From positions 74,617,910 through 74,681,909 of the forward strand of contig CM043960.1 in assembly GCA_014529385.2 (NCBI GenBank): a DNA stretch of 64,000 nt. The letters are read 5' to 3'. A program made the position numbers and the translations under genes. Positions 1-10,320 of this stretch are shown here, in pieces. The stretch's first letter is position 1. Each line of letters starts with the position of its first letter. This DNA is from Adiantum capillus-veneris. Its lineage: Eukaryota > Streptophyta > Polypodiopsida > Polypodiales > Pteridaceae. A model generated the notes under the pieces. That model was not told the DNA's origin and did not search any database. It saw only the letters and a program-made list of their open reading frames with translations.

Positions 1-533
1 AAAGATGTTTCTATCATATTGATTGATGCTAGAGCTCCTTGCAGTACCCGTCCAACTTTGATCTGATCACCATTGTTGGCCCTTAACTCGGACAAGCTCA
101 TCAAGCTCACATTACTAGCTCCACCAAATGCACTGACAATGCCGATGAAGGATGCCATCGTAGCTCCCGTTTAGCACAATGTAAATGACGTCCGACTCTT
201 AGCCATCTTTGCAAGAAGATCGGACACTCACAATGGATAGGCATATTGAAATAGAGGCTCCCATTAAGGCTTTTCACAAAAAACTGATCATTCTGCCACT
301 TCCCTCATTCTCCAAGGCTATGTTGGCCTAAGTAACACAACGAATCCCTCCCCACGGCGTCAAATGGGAGGCCCTTCGCCAAGACCAGTTGAAGACTATC
401 CTGCATGAGGATCATGGTTAAGCTTCAAAATAGGTTTGTCTCGGAGAAAAAAGGTCCCAGTGAACTTAATTCCTGAAGCTCCCACTCTGATACACCTCAA
501 ACCTACTTTAACTCTTGCATCGGCATTATAAAA

Positions 534-1440
534 GTGACTAATCACAGGGTTGTCTTGCTTTCGAATGCACTTGCTGAGGAAAATCTGCAAACCATCAACG
601 CTCTCCAAGGAGAGTTAGAAGACCGAATGAATGTCATCACCGATCTTCAGAGGCAAGTGCAGGAGATGAAGGCTGAAGCTGAACAACATCATCTAGCCAC
701 AGATAGACAGCAAAAGGAAATGGAAGAGTTAGGTGATCTGCTCACCAAATTATCAGATGATTGCAAAGCGAAAGACGAGCAGTTGACAGAAGTTACAAAT
801 GAACTTCTTACGACATCCCTGTCAGCTCAAAAAATTCCAGTGCAATTGGATGTTGCAAATGATTCTTTGCAATACTCTAAACAGAGAATAAATGATCAGG
901 AAATATTTTTACGGAAAATCAAAGAAAATCCAACCGTGGCCTCCATCAAAGGGATTGATGAAGTATACAAGGCACTAGAAAACAAGAATAAGGACCTCGA
1001 GTTAGAATTAAAGCTAGAGCAATCACGGCGTAGGGACCTGTCTTTGATGCGGGTCCAGAGAGAAGAAGAGCTCCTTAAAGAAATAGCTGAGCTCAAGAGA
1101 GTTAACCAGCTCTTGAGGGAAGGAAGGCCGGATACGCAGGAAGAGGTAGACACTTCAGAGCTGCCATAGATAAATATACCCTTGGTCTCATTTGTTGAGT
1201 TGGAGACATAGTACACATCAGAGTTGCGTGATGAAGAGGATTTTCAGATTAACATCACAGATGCAGACACAGTGCCTATGGTCCAGCCTATCAAAAGATG
1301 AGGAGGAGGCAGTGAAAGAAAAGATCACCCAAGAGGTGGATGATCAATGGAAAGCCGCGATGGATTGGGATTTGAGAGTTCTACACTCTGTCAACATCAC
1401 TCAACTCACTCCCAATCAGATCAATGTGCAATGGCATTAG
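534..1440 (+). pseudogene. Second coding unit, coiled-coil region (locus A)
   Basis: An open stretch of 211 codons (534-1169), rich in Glu, Gln, Lys and Leu with heptad-like spacing, predicts a long coiled coil. It is followed after stops by 1192-1440, which carries the conserved block DLRVLHSVNI then INVQWH. That block matches EQRVFKSMTI then LRLKWL in locus E near 49.75 kb. No known enzyme domain is visible. In the element it lies between the charged linker and the WLNYP-type domain, in the position where Athila elements carry an env-like ORF. No signal peptide or membrane segment is seen here, so I do not call it an envelope. Stops and frame changes make it a pseudogene. Confidence 0.6.
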
Positions 1441-2246
1441 CAATCCCTGCCATACCCTCTCATAAAAGTGGAACTACTACAGGTAAAAGAGAGACTCTAC
1501 AAAGACATGCAAGAAGATGGCACAGATAAAGACCACCCAAAGTGGAGGTAGAGATGGTTGAACAAGAATCCACGGTCTTTGATTCTGTTCACAAGAGCAC
1601 CTGCAGCCCTGCAAAGAGATTCAACATTTTGTCATGTACCCAGAGTAAGGAGATTCAAGAGCATGAGGCACTGACAAAGAAGCGGCCAACCTGGTTGAAC
1701 TACCCCAGACTGCCAACTCCAGAGAAAGGACAAGCAACAGAGGAATACATGGTGAAAAGCCTAATGGGCGCCATTTCTTTCTTCAAGAGTGTACCGGATC
1801 TCTCATGCGCAATGTTATACAAGATATGCCAAATGCTTCTCAGTTGTATTAAAGTTTTTCATGAGCAAGAACAAGCAGGCGCTCCATGGATATCATTCCT
1901 TGAGGGAGACAAGGGGTTATGCTATGATCGCAGTGGTCAGCCTTTCGAAGAAGTACTTTATGGCTTCTACACCCGGTGTATGTTCTTACCTTCACATATT
2001 ATGTTGGCGTTTGAGGAAGCTTTCTACATTGGATTCTTCACTTTACGAACGAAGATCTTTACGCCACTGATTAGCAACCTCACATCCAGATTTGTAGACT
2101 ACTCAACGGTGGAGCTGAAGAATAGAGTGACCATGCAATTTCTGCAAGTGCCAGACAAAGAAAGAAAAATCAGATGCCAAAAGGCAGTGAATGCGCTTAA
2201 AGACCACCTCGCCAGTCGTCAACCCAAAGATTATTTCAGCCCATAA
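1441..2246 (+). pseudogene. Second coding unit, conserved WLNYP C-terminal domain (locus A)
   Basis: The reading frame 1542-2246 (234 codons) contains PTWLNYPRLP, EYMVKSLMGAI, PDLSCAM, SGQPFEEV and AFEEAFYIGFFTL. Each has a clear counterpart in the same order at 48996-49535 on the minus strand (PTWLNYPKLP, QYMVKTLTGTI, PDLTCIM, SGQPSKEV, AFEEAFYTGFFTI). Just upstream, in another frame at 1438-1470, SLPYPLIK matches SLPYPLLK of locus E. Conservation between two diverged elements shows a real protein family. I do not recognise it in any named family. It ends 25 bases before the polypurine tract, so it is the last domain of the element. Confidence 0.7.
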
Positions 2247-2271
2247 AGCTGTGTCAAGGGACGACACAGGC

Positions 2272-2285
2272 AAGGAGGGGGGGAA
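2272..2285 (+). promoter_or_regulatory. Polypurine tract of locus A
   Basis: A run of purines (AAGGAGGGGGGGAA) lies directly before the LTR start TGTTAG. This is the usual plus-strand priming site. Locus E has the same arrangement, AAGGAGGGGGGGAG before TGTTAGAAG, at 48938-48957 on the other strand. Confidence 0.8.
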
Positions 2286-2572
2286 TGTTAGCAGTAAGCT
2301 AACACGGACATCATTTTTCGGAGTTCTCTTTGTAAAACATTTATTATTTTGTGATTTGTTTGCCGATGAGTGATTGTCTTTTGGTGATTTCAGTCACTTG
2401 AGTGTAGCCTGAGTTAGATGCGATTTGTTAGTTGTTTTCTGAGAGATTGACACCCTCTTGTAGCCTCTATGCACTAGTCGAGTCAGCTTCGTCCCATGGA
2501 TTGACAATTTAATCGTGGTTCTCGCTAATAGTGCAATAAGATAGGATAGTGAGGTTAGACATGCATCCCACA
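2286..2572 (+). repeat. 3' LTR of locus A, internally deleted
   Basis: It starts TGTTAGCAGTAAGCTAACAC and ends GCATCCCACA. Both ends match the 1004-bp LTR at 30994-31997 read on the minus strand. About 700 bp is missing from the middle, with the join near the sequence TTATTTTGTGATT at about 2350. The next base starts the LTR of chromovirus B, so the two LTR ends abut. Confidence 0.8.
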
Positions 2573-2992
2573 TGAGGTGAAGATAGCAAGCTTCACTCAC
2601 CAAGCATTAGCATAATAAAAAAATAAACATGATTAGCATGAACTTGAAAAATACCCAGCCTCAATCCCAAGACCTCAAACACCATGAAAGGTGAGGAAAG
2701 CTGGCATGGAGTGAGGAAGAAGAGAGAAGTAGAAGTAGCTCTATCAGAAAGCAATACCCCCTTGCACATAAGCACTCCTATCTCTTGTAGCATAGCTTAG
2801 CATAGTGAGAATGGAAATTAGAGAGATTGATAAGCAAGCATAAGCCTTCTCTTGTGTGGATTTGCATCCATAGACAAGAGCTTGTTATAGTAGGTACTCA
2901 ACTTCTCAATCTTGGAGAAGGAGATGGAGTTCTTGCTTCACAAGAGTGTGTGAAGAGAAGAATGATAGAGGGAGAGGGCTCGTGGAAGGCTC

Positions 2993-3042
<50 letters not shown>

Positions 3043-3755
3043 GCTTGGTCGACCCCCTTTCCTAGGCTTCCCTTGAAGCTCATTGGGCCATGTAGCCCTC
3101 GAGCCAATGAGAGCTTGGCTCCCTTTGGGACAAGGTGTGTAGCCTCTTGACAAGTTTCCTTCTTTCCCTCTTGTGAGGCTAAGCTAGCACCCCCTTTGCT
3201 CAAGCATAGCCCGTGCTTGCTTAAGCAGTGTGCCTCTACATCTGACATGTGGCCCCTTTCCTCTCATGAGAGTATGGGCCCTTGGTGAGGTGCACACACA
3301 CTACCTACATCCCTCCTTTGTAGGGCTCGCCCCCTCCTTTGTAGCTAGTTCTTTGAACTTGGTAAGCAGACATGCCCCCTGCTTAAGTACAGCCTTTGCT
3401 TAAGCAAGCTTCCCCCTTGCCTGCTTGGACATTAATTAGAGCTTCATTAAGTGCACCTTGCTCTTTGTTAAGCTGCCTCCATTATGGACCCTTAATGAGA
3501 TGCAGCCATCTCTCCTCTTGGTCCCATGGTGAGGTGAGCTTAAAGCACTTATGGCACCTAGCTCTTTGATAGACTATCTCCCTTTTGATCTCTAGTTAGA
3601 GATAATATTATCTCTCATTTAGGCCCATGGTTGAAATATGTCTACAAGCACATATCTATATTCTAACTCTTGTTTCCTTTTTATCTCCCCATATTAAATG
3701 ATCAGTTTAACATGAGAAAATCATTTGGTAAAGTTAGATATTAGATTTTATGACA
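2573..3755 (-). repeat. 3' LTR of chromovirus B
   Basis: Read on the minus strand it starts TGTCATAAAATCTAATATC and ends CTTCACCTCA, about 1183 bp with TG...CA ends. The first part matches the LTR of locus D that starts at 35389. It contains a GA/CT microsatellite at 2997-3039. It explains the whole gene-free stretch between locus A and the B coding region. Short open frames inside it are not genes. Confidence 0.8.
2997..3039. repeat. (GA)n microsatellite
   Basis: An uninterrupted GA dinucleotide run inside the B LTR. Confidence 0.95.
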
Positions 3756-3772
3756 TTACCTCTCTCTTGAAA
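3756..3772 (-). promoter_or_regulatory. Polypurine tract of B
   Basis: On the minus strand, TTTCAAGAGAGAGGTAA directly precedes the LTR start TGTCAT. The matching site of locus D, AAGAGAGGTGTAA, lies at 35376-35388. Confidence 0.7.
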
Positions 3773-4150
3773 TCATATTCGTCCTTGACTATGAGGTAAG
3801 GAGGGTAAATCATACTCATTAGTCCAATTTACTTAGCGGGTAGAGGATCCCTTTTTACCCTACGACATCATTCCAGAGTGGATAACTAGTCCACTTGGTG
3901 CTTGAGAGACACTGTCTACCGCAAGCATGCCTGCTCTTTAGTCCATTTCATTCTCCCAAAGTAGAGTGACAAAATCTACTTGGTGTTTGAGAGACATTGT
4001 CATCACAAACATGATTCTAAGCATGCATACTGTTTAAATTTGTGCACAATTAAAAAGAGAACTAGTCTTATAAGACAAAAACATGGATCATTTAGAAGAA
4101 ATTTGTACATTTTCTTAGTCTAATGTAGCATTGTGAGCGTTGACAAGGTT
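3773..4150 (-). other. 3' untranslated stretch of chromovirus B
   Basis: This sequence between the chromodomain stop and the polypurine tract is homologous, in reverse, to 35010-35375 of locus D. Examples are the shared CACCAAGTAGATTTTGTCAC and GGGTAAAAAGGGATCC segments. No coding signal is seen. Confidence 0.65.
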
Positions 4151-4441
4151 CATATTATCCTTAAGCTATACTCCTTGCATCCATCTAGCATATTAAAAAG
4201 GATAATTTTTTAACTTAATAAGATATCGTCGGATAATCTTACCGTGTCATAGTACCTTGCCTTCATGTCGAAGGATAGCTTCAGGTTGTAGCACCTCTTC
4301 TTGGTCTTCAACTCTGGGAGGGTCTTCAATAATTGGTTCACTTGGTGGCTCTCCTTTGTAGGGCTTAAGTAGTCTCACATGAAAAGCATTGTGTATGAGC
4401 CAATGGTTGGGCAACTTGAGTTGGAAGGCCATCCGTCTCAT
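4150..4441 (-). pseudogene. Integrase C-terminal linker and chromodomain (B)
   Basis: The minus-strand frame 4441-4247 carries LPNHWLIHNAFHVRLLKPYK and then EEVLQPEAILRHEGKVL. Chromovirus integrases have this linker before the chromodomain. Continuing in frame past a stop come RRYLIKLKNYPF, a second stop and ARWMQG, the chromodomain core. In locus D the same core is intact (WYLNKFKNYSFEDARWMQG near 34.92 kb). Chromodomains direct integration to marked chromatin. Here the stops make it non-functional. The 5' part of this segment is also the first of the six 318-bp repeat units. Confidence 0.8.
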
Positions 4442-6186
4442 TGATAGGCTTCAAAATTTGGAAAGGACCATAGTATCTTTTTGTTAGTTTAGCATAATAC
4501 TTTTGATGGCCCGTAGGATTTTTGCCCGTCGTTTGCCTTAATCGAGCCTCAGGAAACTTAAGTAGGACCCAATCATTTTCTTTGAATGTTAAGGCCCTTC
4601 AGGTTGTAGCACCTCTTCTTGGTCTTCAACTCTGGGAGGGTCTTCAATAATTGGTTCACTTGGTGGCTCTCCTTTGTAGGGCTTAAGTAGTCTCACATGA
4701 AAAGCATTGTGTATGAGCCAATGGTTGGGCAACTTGAGTTGGAAGGCCATCCGTCTCATTGATAGGCTTCAAAATTTGGAAAGGACCATAGTATCTTTTT
4801 GTTAGTTTAGCATAATACTTTTGATGGCCCGTAGGATTTTTGCCCGTCGTTTGCCTTAATCGAGCCTCAGGAAACTTAAGTAGGACCCAATCATTTTCTT
4901 TGAATGTTAAGGCCCTTCAGGTTGTAGCACCTCTTCTTGGTCTTCAACTCTGGGAGGGTCTTCAATAATTGGTTCACTTGGTGGCTCTCCTTTGTAGGGC
5001 TTAAGTAGTCTCACATGAAAAGCATTGTGTATGAGCCAATGGTTGGGCAACTTTAGTTGGAAGGCCATCCGTCTCATTGATAGGCTTCAAAATTTGGAAA
5101 GGACCATAGTATCTTTTTGTTAGTTTAGCATAATACTTTTGATGGCCCGTAGGATTTTTGCCCGTCGTTTTCCTTAATCGAGCCTCAGGAAACTTAAGTA
5201 GGACCCAATCATTTTCTTTGAATGTTAAGGCCCTTCAGGTTGTAGCACCTCTTCTTGGTCTTCAACTCTGGGAGGGTCTTCAATAATTGGTTCACTTGGT
5301 GGCTCTCCTTTGTAGGGCTTAAGTAGTCTCACATGAAAAGCATTGTGTATGAGCCAATGGTTGGGCAACTTGAGTTGGAAGGCCATCCGTCTCATTGATA
5401 GGCTTCAAAATTTGGAAAGGACCATAGTATCTTTTTGTTAGTTTAGCATAATACTTTTGATGGCCCGTAGGATTTTTGCCCGTCGTTTGCCTTAATCGAG
5501 CCTCAGGAAACTTAAGTAGGACCCAATCATTTTCTTTGAATATTAAGGCCCTTCAGGTTGTAGCACCTCTTCTTGGTCTTCAACTCTGGGAGGGTCTTCA
5601 ATAATTGGTTCACTTGGTGGCTCTCCTTTGTAGGGCTTAAGTAGTCTCACATGAAAAGCATTGTGTATGAGCCAATGGTTGGGCAACTTGAGTTGGAAGG
5701 CCATCCGTCTCATTGATAGGCTTCAAAATTTGGAAAGGACCATAGTATCTTTTTGTTAGTTTAGCATAATACTTTTGATGGCCCGTAGGATTTTTGCCCG
5801 TCGTTTGCCTTAATCGAGCCTCAGGAAACTTAAGTAGGACCCAATCATTTTCTTTGAATGTTAAGGCCCTTCAGGTTGTAGCACCTCTTCTTGGTCTTCA
5901 ACTCTGGGAGGGTCTTCAATAATTGGTTCACTTGGTGGCTCTCCTTTGTAGGGCTTAAGTAGTCTCACATGAAAAGCATTGTGTATGAGCCAATGGTTGG
6001 GCAACTTGAGTTGGAAGGCCATCCGTCTCATTGATAGGCTTCAAAATTTGGAAAGGACCATAGTATCTTTTTGTTAGTTTAGCATAATACTTTTGATGGC
6101 CCGTAGGATTTTTGCCCGTCGTTTGCCTTAATCGAGCCTCAGGAAACTTAAGTAGGACCCAATCATTTTCTTTGAATGTTAAGGCC
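4279..6186 (-). repeat. Six-copy 318-bp tandem array within the integrase tail
   Basis: Units start at 4279, 4597, 4915, 5233, 5551 and 5869, exactly 318 bases apart, and the array ends at 6186. Copies are nearly identical. Visible differences include the third unit (CTTTAGTTGG, CGTTTTCC) and TATTAAGG at the end of the fourth unit. Each unit covers integrase tail from ALTFKENDWVLLKF through YYGPFQILKPIN to the RLLKPYKGEPP linker. The length equals 106 codons. Every unit carries the same frame change after ILKPINE, compared with KPINEMACQLK in locus D, so the array expanded after that lesion arose. Confidence 0.95.
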
Positions 6187-7098
6187 CTTCTGTGCTTATC
6201 AGCAGTAGCTTTTTGCCTTTGTTGAGAGATGGAAATAGCCTCCTTAATCTTTTGAAAATATTCTTGTAGGTCATGGCTATAATCATCGACAGCAAAGATC
6301 TTCCCATGTACTTTGAGTAGCAAAGGACTTTTAGCTCTTCCCTCAATGATCTCAAAAGGTGATTTTTTCGTGGAAGTATGTACAATATTATTATAGGCAT
6401 ACTCTATAAGAGGTAAGTACTTAGCCCATTGTGAGTGTTGATCTACTTCGGTAACATAAGTCTTGAGTAGATCGAGTATTGTAAGATTGGATATCTCACT
6501 TTGGCCATCCGTTTGTGGGTGATAGGCCGAAGAGAAATTCAATCTTGTTCCTAGATTTTCAAAGAGGCCTTTCCAAAAATTACTGATCATTCTAAGATCT
6601 CTATCTGTGGGTAATCCATGGTGTTTGAAAATCTGAGATATGAAGAGAGTTGCCATTTGGTGTGCCTTAATAGTCTTTTTGACAGGAGTAAAGTGTGCTT
6701 TGTTGCTAAAACTGTCGACTATTGTCCATATTCCCATGGATAGACTTGGGCAATCCAAAGATGAAATCCATGGATATACTCTCCCATGGTGAGTTTGGGA
6801 TTGGCAATGGATTGAGTAATCCAGGTTGCTTCCCTCTATCATATTTGGTCTTTTGGCATACTACAGGTTTTAAAACATACTCTTGTATGCCCACTTTCAT
6901 GCTAGGCCAATAGAAATATGTCTCTACTCCTTGGAGAGTATATTCAATACCTCTATGCCCCGCATAGGGAGGAGCATGGGATTCATACATAACTTTCTCA
7001 CGAAGGGAATGGGTAACACATAGCCTATTTCCGTGGAGAAGATAACCATCCTGCAAGGTGAATGGTTCCTCTTTCTTCCCCAAAGCAAGGGTTGACAT
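5955..7098 (-). pseudogene. Integrase (B)
   Basis: The frame 7098-6706 carries the zinc-binding region. HAPPYAGHRG supplies the two His and YFYWPSM follows. The cysteine pair is altered: B has LKPVVCQ where D has SKCVVCQ, so the first Cys is lost. The frame 6842-5955 carries the catalytic core (ISMDFIFGLPKS is at its boundary), with SAYHPQTDGQSEISN providing the Glu block. The second Asp block is damaged: B reads HHGLPTDRDLRMI where D reads LPTSIVSDRDPRM. The end of this frame is the sixth copy of the 318-bp repeat. The enzyme would insert element cDNA into the genome, but this copy is not functional. Confidence 0.85.
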
Positions 7099-7687
7099 TA
7101 TGTCTCTAAAATAAGGGTCAGTAGCATACTCGTCTATTATAGAAGATAGATCATCATGTGAGTAGCTATAGACACCGCATTAACTTTTGGTCGTCATGAA
7201 AGTGCATCAGCCACTTGATTGTGCTTACCAGCAATGTGAGCAATATGAAAATTAAATTGCGATAGAAAATTTTACCACCTCATTTGTTTGTTGGAAAGCT
7301 TGGTTTGCATCATGAAATACTTGAGACTTTGGTGGTCGGTTTGTAGAATAAATGGAGTCCCCAATAAGTAGTGCTTCCATGTTTCTAGGGCATGTAGAAC
7401 AGCTAAAAGCTCTTCCATGTTTCTAGGGCATGTAGAACAGCTAAAAGCTCTTTCTCATAAATTCCCAAGACTCGTTCATTAGTATTGAGCCTTCGGCTCT
7501 CATATGCTATGGCATGCCCTTCTTGAAGCAAAACGGATCCAAGGCAATCACCACAAGCATCACATTGGACCTCAAATGGTTTTGAGAGATTGGGAAGCAT
7601 GAGGACTGGTTGAGAGGTAAGCTTCTCTATGAGCTTGTGAAAAGCATTTTGCTCCTTGGTAGTCCATACATACTTAACATTCTTCAT
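7099..7687 (-). pseudogene. RNase H (B)
   Basis: The frame 7687-7403 starts MKNVKYVWTTKEQNAFHKL, then FEVQCDACGDCLGSVLLQ (first catalytic Asp region) and YESRRLNTNERVLGIYEKEL, a Ty3/gypsy RNase H. A short duplicated phrase at about 7381-7450 (CTTCCATGTTTCTAGGGCAT occurs twice) breaks the frame. The rest of the domain up to 7099 is visible in other frames (HIAGKHNQVADAL-like region near 7200-7260), parallel to the open 33142-33480 segment of locus D. Confidence 0.75.
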
Positions 7688-7741
7688 AGTTAAGTCATGT
7701 AGTGGACCTGCTACTTGGGAGAATTTTGCTATGAAGCGTCT

Positions 7742-8638
7742 TTAGTATGCACACATACCAATAAAGCTTCTTAGCTCATGTAGATTCCTTGGGTTAGGCC
7801 ATGATTTTATTACCTCTAACTTTGATGGATCCATACGGATACCATCTTGAGAGATAATATGACCTACGTATTGAATCTCTTGACGAAAAAAATTGCTTTT
7901 CTTTTGGTTGAGAAAAAGCTTATTCTCCCTCAATGCCTGAAAAATCACTTGGAGATGCTGCTTATGTTCCTCCAAAGACTTGGAGTACATGATGATATAA
8001 TCAAAGAACACTCCAGTGAATTTGCGGTAAGGTCTAAAAATTTTCTCCATTAGACAATTGAATGTAGTTGGTGCATTAGTCAAACCAAAAGGCATGACTA
8101 GATATTCATAAAGACCAACCGTTGTGCAAAACGCGGTCTTTAGGATATCTTCATCCACTATCCTTATTTGACGATGTCCACTCTTAAGGTCAATCCGATT
8201 GACCTCATCATCTTTAATGATGATATCATCAAAGAACACTCCAGTGAATTTGCGGTAAGGTCTAAAAATTTTCTCCATTAGACAATTGAATGTAGTTGGT
8301 GCATTAGTCAAACCAAAAGGCATGACTAGATATTCATAAAGACCAATCGTTGTGCAAAACGCGGTCTTTAGGATATCTTCATCCACTATCCTTATTTGAC
8401 AATATCCACTCTTAAGATCAATCCTATTGAAGTAGGTATATCCTTGTAGCTTATCAAACAGATCTTCTACCCAAGGCACGGGAAATCTGTTTTTGATAGT
8501 GATATGGTTTAGTGCTCTATAGTCCACACACATGCGGTATGTACCATCTTTCTTTTGCACTAAAAGGACTGGAGAAAAAAAGGGAGAGGAACTAGGCCCC
8601 ACCATCCCTTTGTCTACCAATTCCTGTACTTGCCTCAT
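7742..8638 (-). pseudogene. Reverse transcriptase with internal duplication (B)
   Basis: This 298-codon frame shows the Ty3/gypsy RT blocks in order: [68 protein letters not shown] and FTGVFFDDIII. A second RIDLKSGHRQIRI to FTGVFFDYIIM follows, then KKSNFFRQEIQYVGHII. The core from RIDLKSG to the FFDD box is thus present twice, 228 bp (76 codons) apart and in frame. The upstream copy keeps DD. The downstream copy has DY. The open frame is kept, but a duplicated palm is unlikely to fold as an active enzyme. Confidence 0.9.
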
Positions 8639-10203
8639 GATCTCCTCTTGCTGAGCTTGTGAGACTCGATAAGGGGCTTGTTAGGCGGTGAGCTTCCTGT
8701 GAGGAGTTCAATACGATGGTCATCATCCCCTCATTTTGGAGTTAAATCCATAGGGATATCATCGATGGACACATCTTGGAATCCTTTTAGAAAATTAGAC
8801 AATTCTTACTCTTCTTCATTCCTACCATCTAAATTTGATAAAACATTAGGATCTTTTAGAGACTCTTTGACAAAAATCATGTACACACAAACTGAGCTCT
8901 TCATTGACTTATCAAAAGAAGGAGGATTTACAAGTGGAATAGTGCGACCATGCTCACTAGCATCTATATACATGTTCTTTCCCGTGTAGGTGAAGTAGAT
9001 TCTCCTTTCAGGGAACTTCATAATGGCAGCCATGTGATCAAACCATGGCGCCCCTAGGATAGCATCCTCATGTTGGAGAGAAGAGATGAAGAAGTCTTCT
9101 TTGTCGACATAGCTTTGGACATGAAGCAACAGAAGCTTGTTATCCCTTGAAAGTTGTGTCAGCCATTACCATATCTCCCATCTCGAAATCTTGAATGCCC
9201 AACTTGGTGGCCAACTCCATTGATATGAAGTTGTGAGTAGAGCCAGGGTCAAACAAGATGAAGGCATCATGCTCTCTTACCTTTCCCCAAGCATAGGAAA
9301 GTGAAGATCCTTTGCAATGAACATACTCTTTTGGATCTTCGATGGTGGAAGCCCTGCTTGGGGCAAGAATGATAGCCATGTCCTTTGTCCCCACACTTGA
9401 AACACTTATGGTCCTTGCAAAAAGCTTCGAGATCTTCACGAGAGAGTTTGTTTTTTCCTTTGTAAACTCCCTTCTCCTTGGACCAATTGTTGTTGTTGTT
9501 GTTGGAATTGCCCTGGGAATAATTTTGAACGTTGGTTTTCCCCTTTGCATCATTTTTCTCTTTGATTTCCATGTGCTTGACATTTCATCTAGCCCCTTGA
9601 TGGAAATTGATGCGTGAAGCAACCATGGTGTGATGAATTACTTCACTATAGTACCAGGCCATTGAGAGTTGATTCATGTATTCGGTCATCTCTTCAGGTA
9701 ATCCCGCACATAATACTACCTTTGCTCGGCAAAGTCTATCTTTTGAAAGACAATAGCCTTGAGATGTAAATCCCAAAACTTGTCTACATACTTGTGGATA
9801 GACTCATAAGAGAGAATATTCAAGCTGCACCATTCGGTAAGCACTTTGTCCTTTGCATTGCTTGCAAGGAATTGCTTCATGATGGAAACTCGTAGATTTT
9901 TCTATGTCTTTGGGGCTTCTCCATTTCCACGGAGGCTAGCCCACCATTGACGAGCTGATTTTTGGAAGTGCATAGCTACATGGTGTAGCTTGGAGGACTC
10001 TATGAAGCCCTCATCTCCAAGGGCCGCATCGAATTGTTGGATGAAGGCCAACACTTTGTTGGTAGAACCAAAGCTGCCATCATAGGTGAGAAAAGAGATA
10101 CTCTTTCCTCCCTCCTTGAACTTATTTAGATTTTATGACCTTCACCATGCAGGGTATAATTTGCGATGTCCTCCCCTCCTGTATTGTCTAGGAGAATAGA
10201 CAT
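8639..10203 (-). pseudogene. Gag, zinc knuckle and retropepsin (B)
   Basis: An ATG at 10203 opens MSILLDNTGGEDIANYTLHG, and broken frames continue to about 9585 with gag-like text (HFQKSARQWWASLRGNGEAP, MKQFLASNAKDKVL). The frame 9572-9267 carries a CX2CX4HX4C knuckle (CFKCGDKGHGYHSC). The frame 9622-9140 carries the protease motif FILFDPGSTHNFIS, a retropepsin active site with Pro in place of Ser/Thr after Asp. The frame 9129-8806 continues it (EDAILGAPWFDHM). The region is split by several frameshifts. Confidence 0.8.
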
Positions 10204-10301
10204 AGCTTTCTTTGAAAGAGGAGGAAGGTGAAGAAGAAGGAGAAGAGGGTGACCTCTTTATAGCCCTTTTCTTCCTTTGTTGGGGGTCCCATCGTTGCAA
10301 T

Positions 10302-10319
10302 AGCTCCAATGACCAACCA
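10302..10319 (-). promoter_or_regulatory. Candidate primer binding site
   Basis: On the minus strand GGTTGGTCATTGGAGCTA lies between the LTR-like block and the B gag. It weakly resembles the tRNA-iMet site TGGTATCAGAGC. The spacing to gag fits, but the match is imperfect. Confidence 0.4.
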
Positions 10320-10320
10320 A

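Larger units (their letters stand above)
1..2572 (+). mobile_element. Locus A: 3' end of a giant Athila/Tat-like element
   Basis: This is the right-hand end of an LTR retrotransposon on the plus strand, cut by the window start. In order it holds a degenerate stretch (1-530), coiled-coil coding sequence, a conserved C-terminal domain, a polypurine tract and an LTR. The LTR start (TGTTAGCAGTAAGC) is the same as that of the LTR at 30994-31997, so A and locus C are one family. The coding part is homologous to 48996-50694 on the minus strand of locus E. Gag-pol would lie to the left of the window. The frames are broken, so this copy is dead. Confidence 0.75.
2573..10203 (-). mobile_element. Locus B: chromovirus-type Ty3/gypsy element
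   Basis: On the minus strand the order is gag, zinc knuckle, protease, reverse transcriptase, RNase H, integrase, chromodomain, polypurine tract, LTR. This is the Ty3/gypsy chromovirus order. Several frameshifts and stops, an in-frame RT duplication and a six-copy satellite in the integrase tail show that it is inactive. Its 3' LTR and C-terminus match locus D (32.3-35.4 kb), so the two are the same family. The LTR next to its gag (10321-11166) does not match the 3' LTR, so the 5' end was replaced or is chimeric. Confidence 0.85.

Noticed and set aside
2827-3248. Open frames across the GA/CT run (Arg-Glu or Leu-Ser repeats)
   Set aside because: They are produced by a microsatellite inside the B LTR; there is no codon bias or conserved motif outside the repeat.
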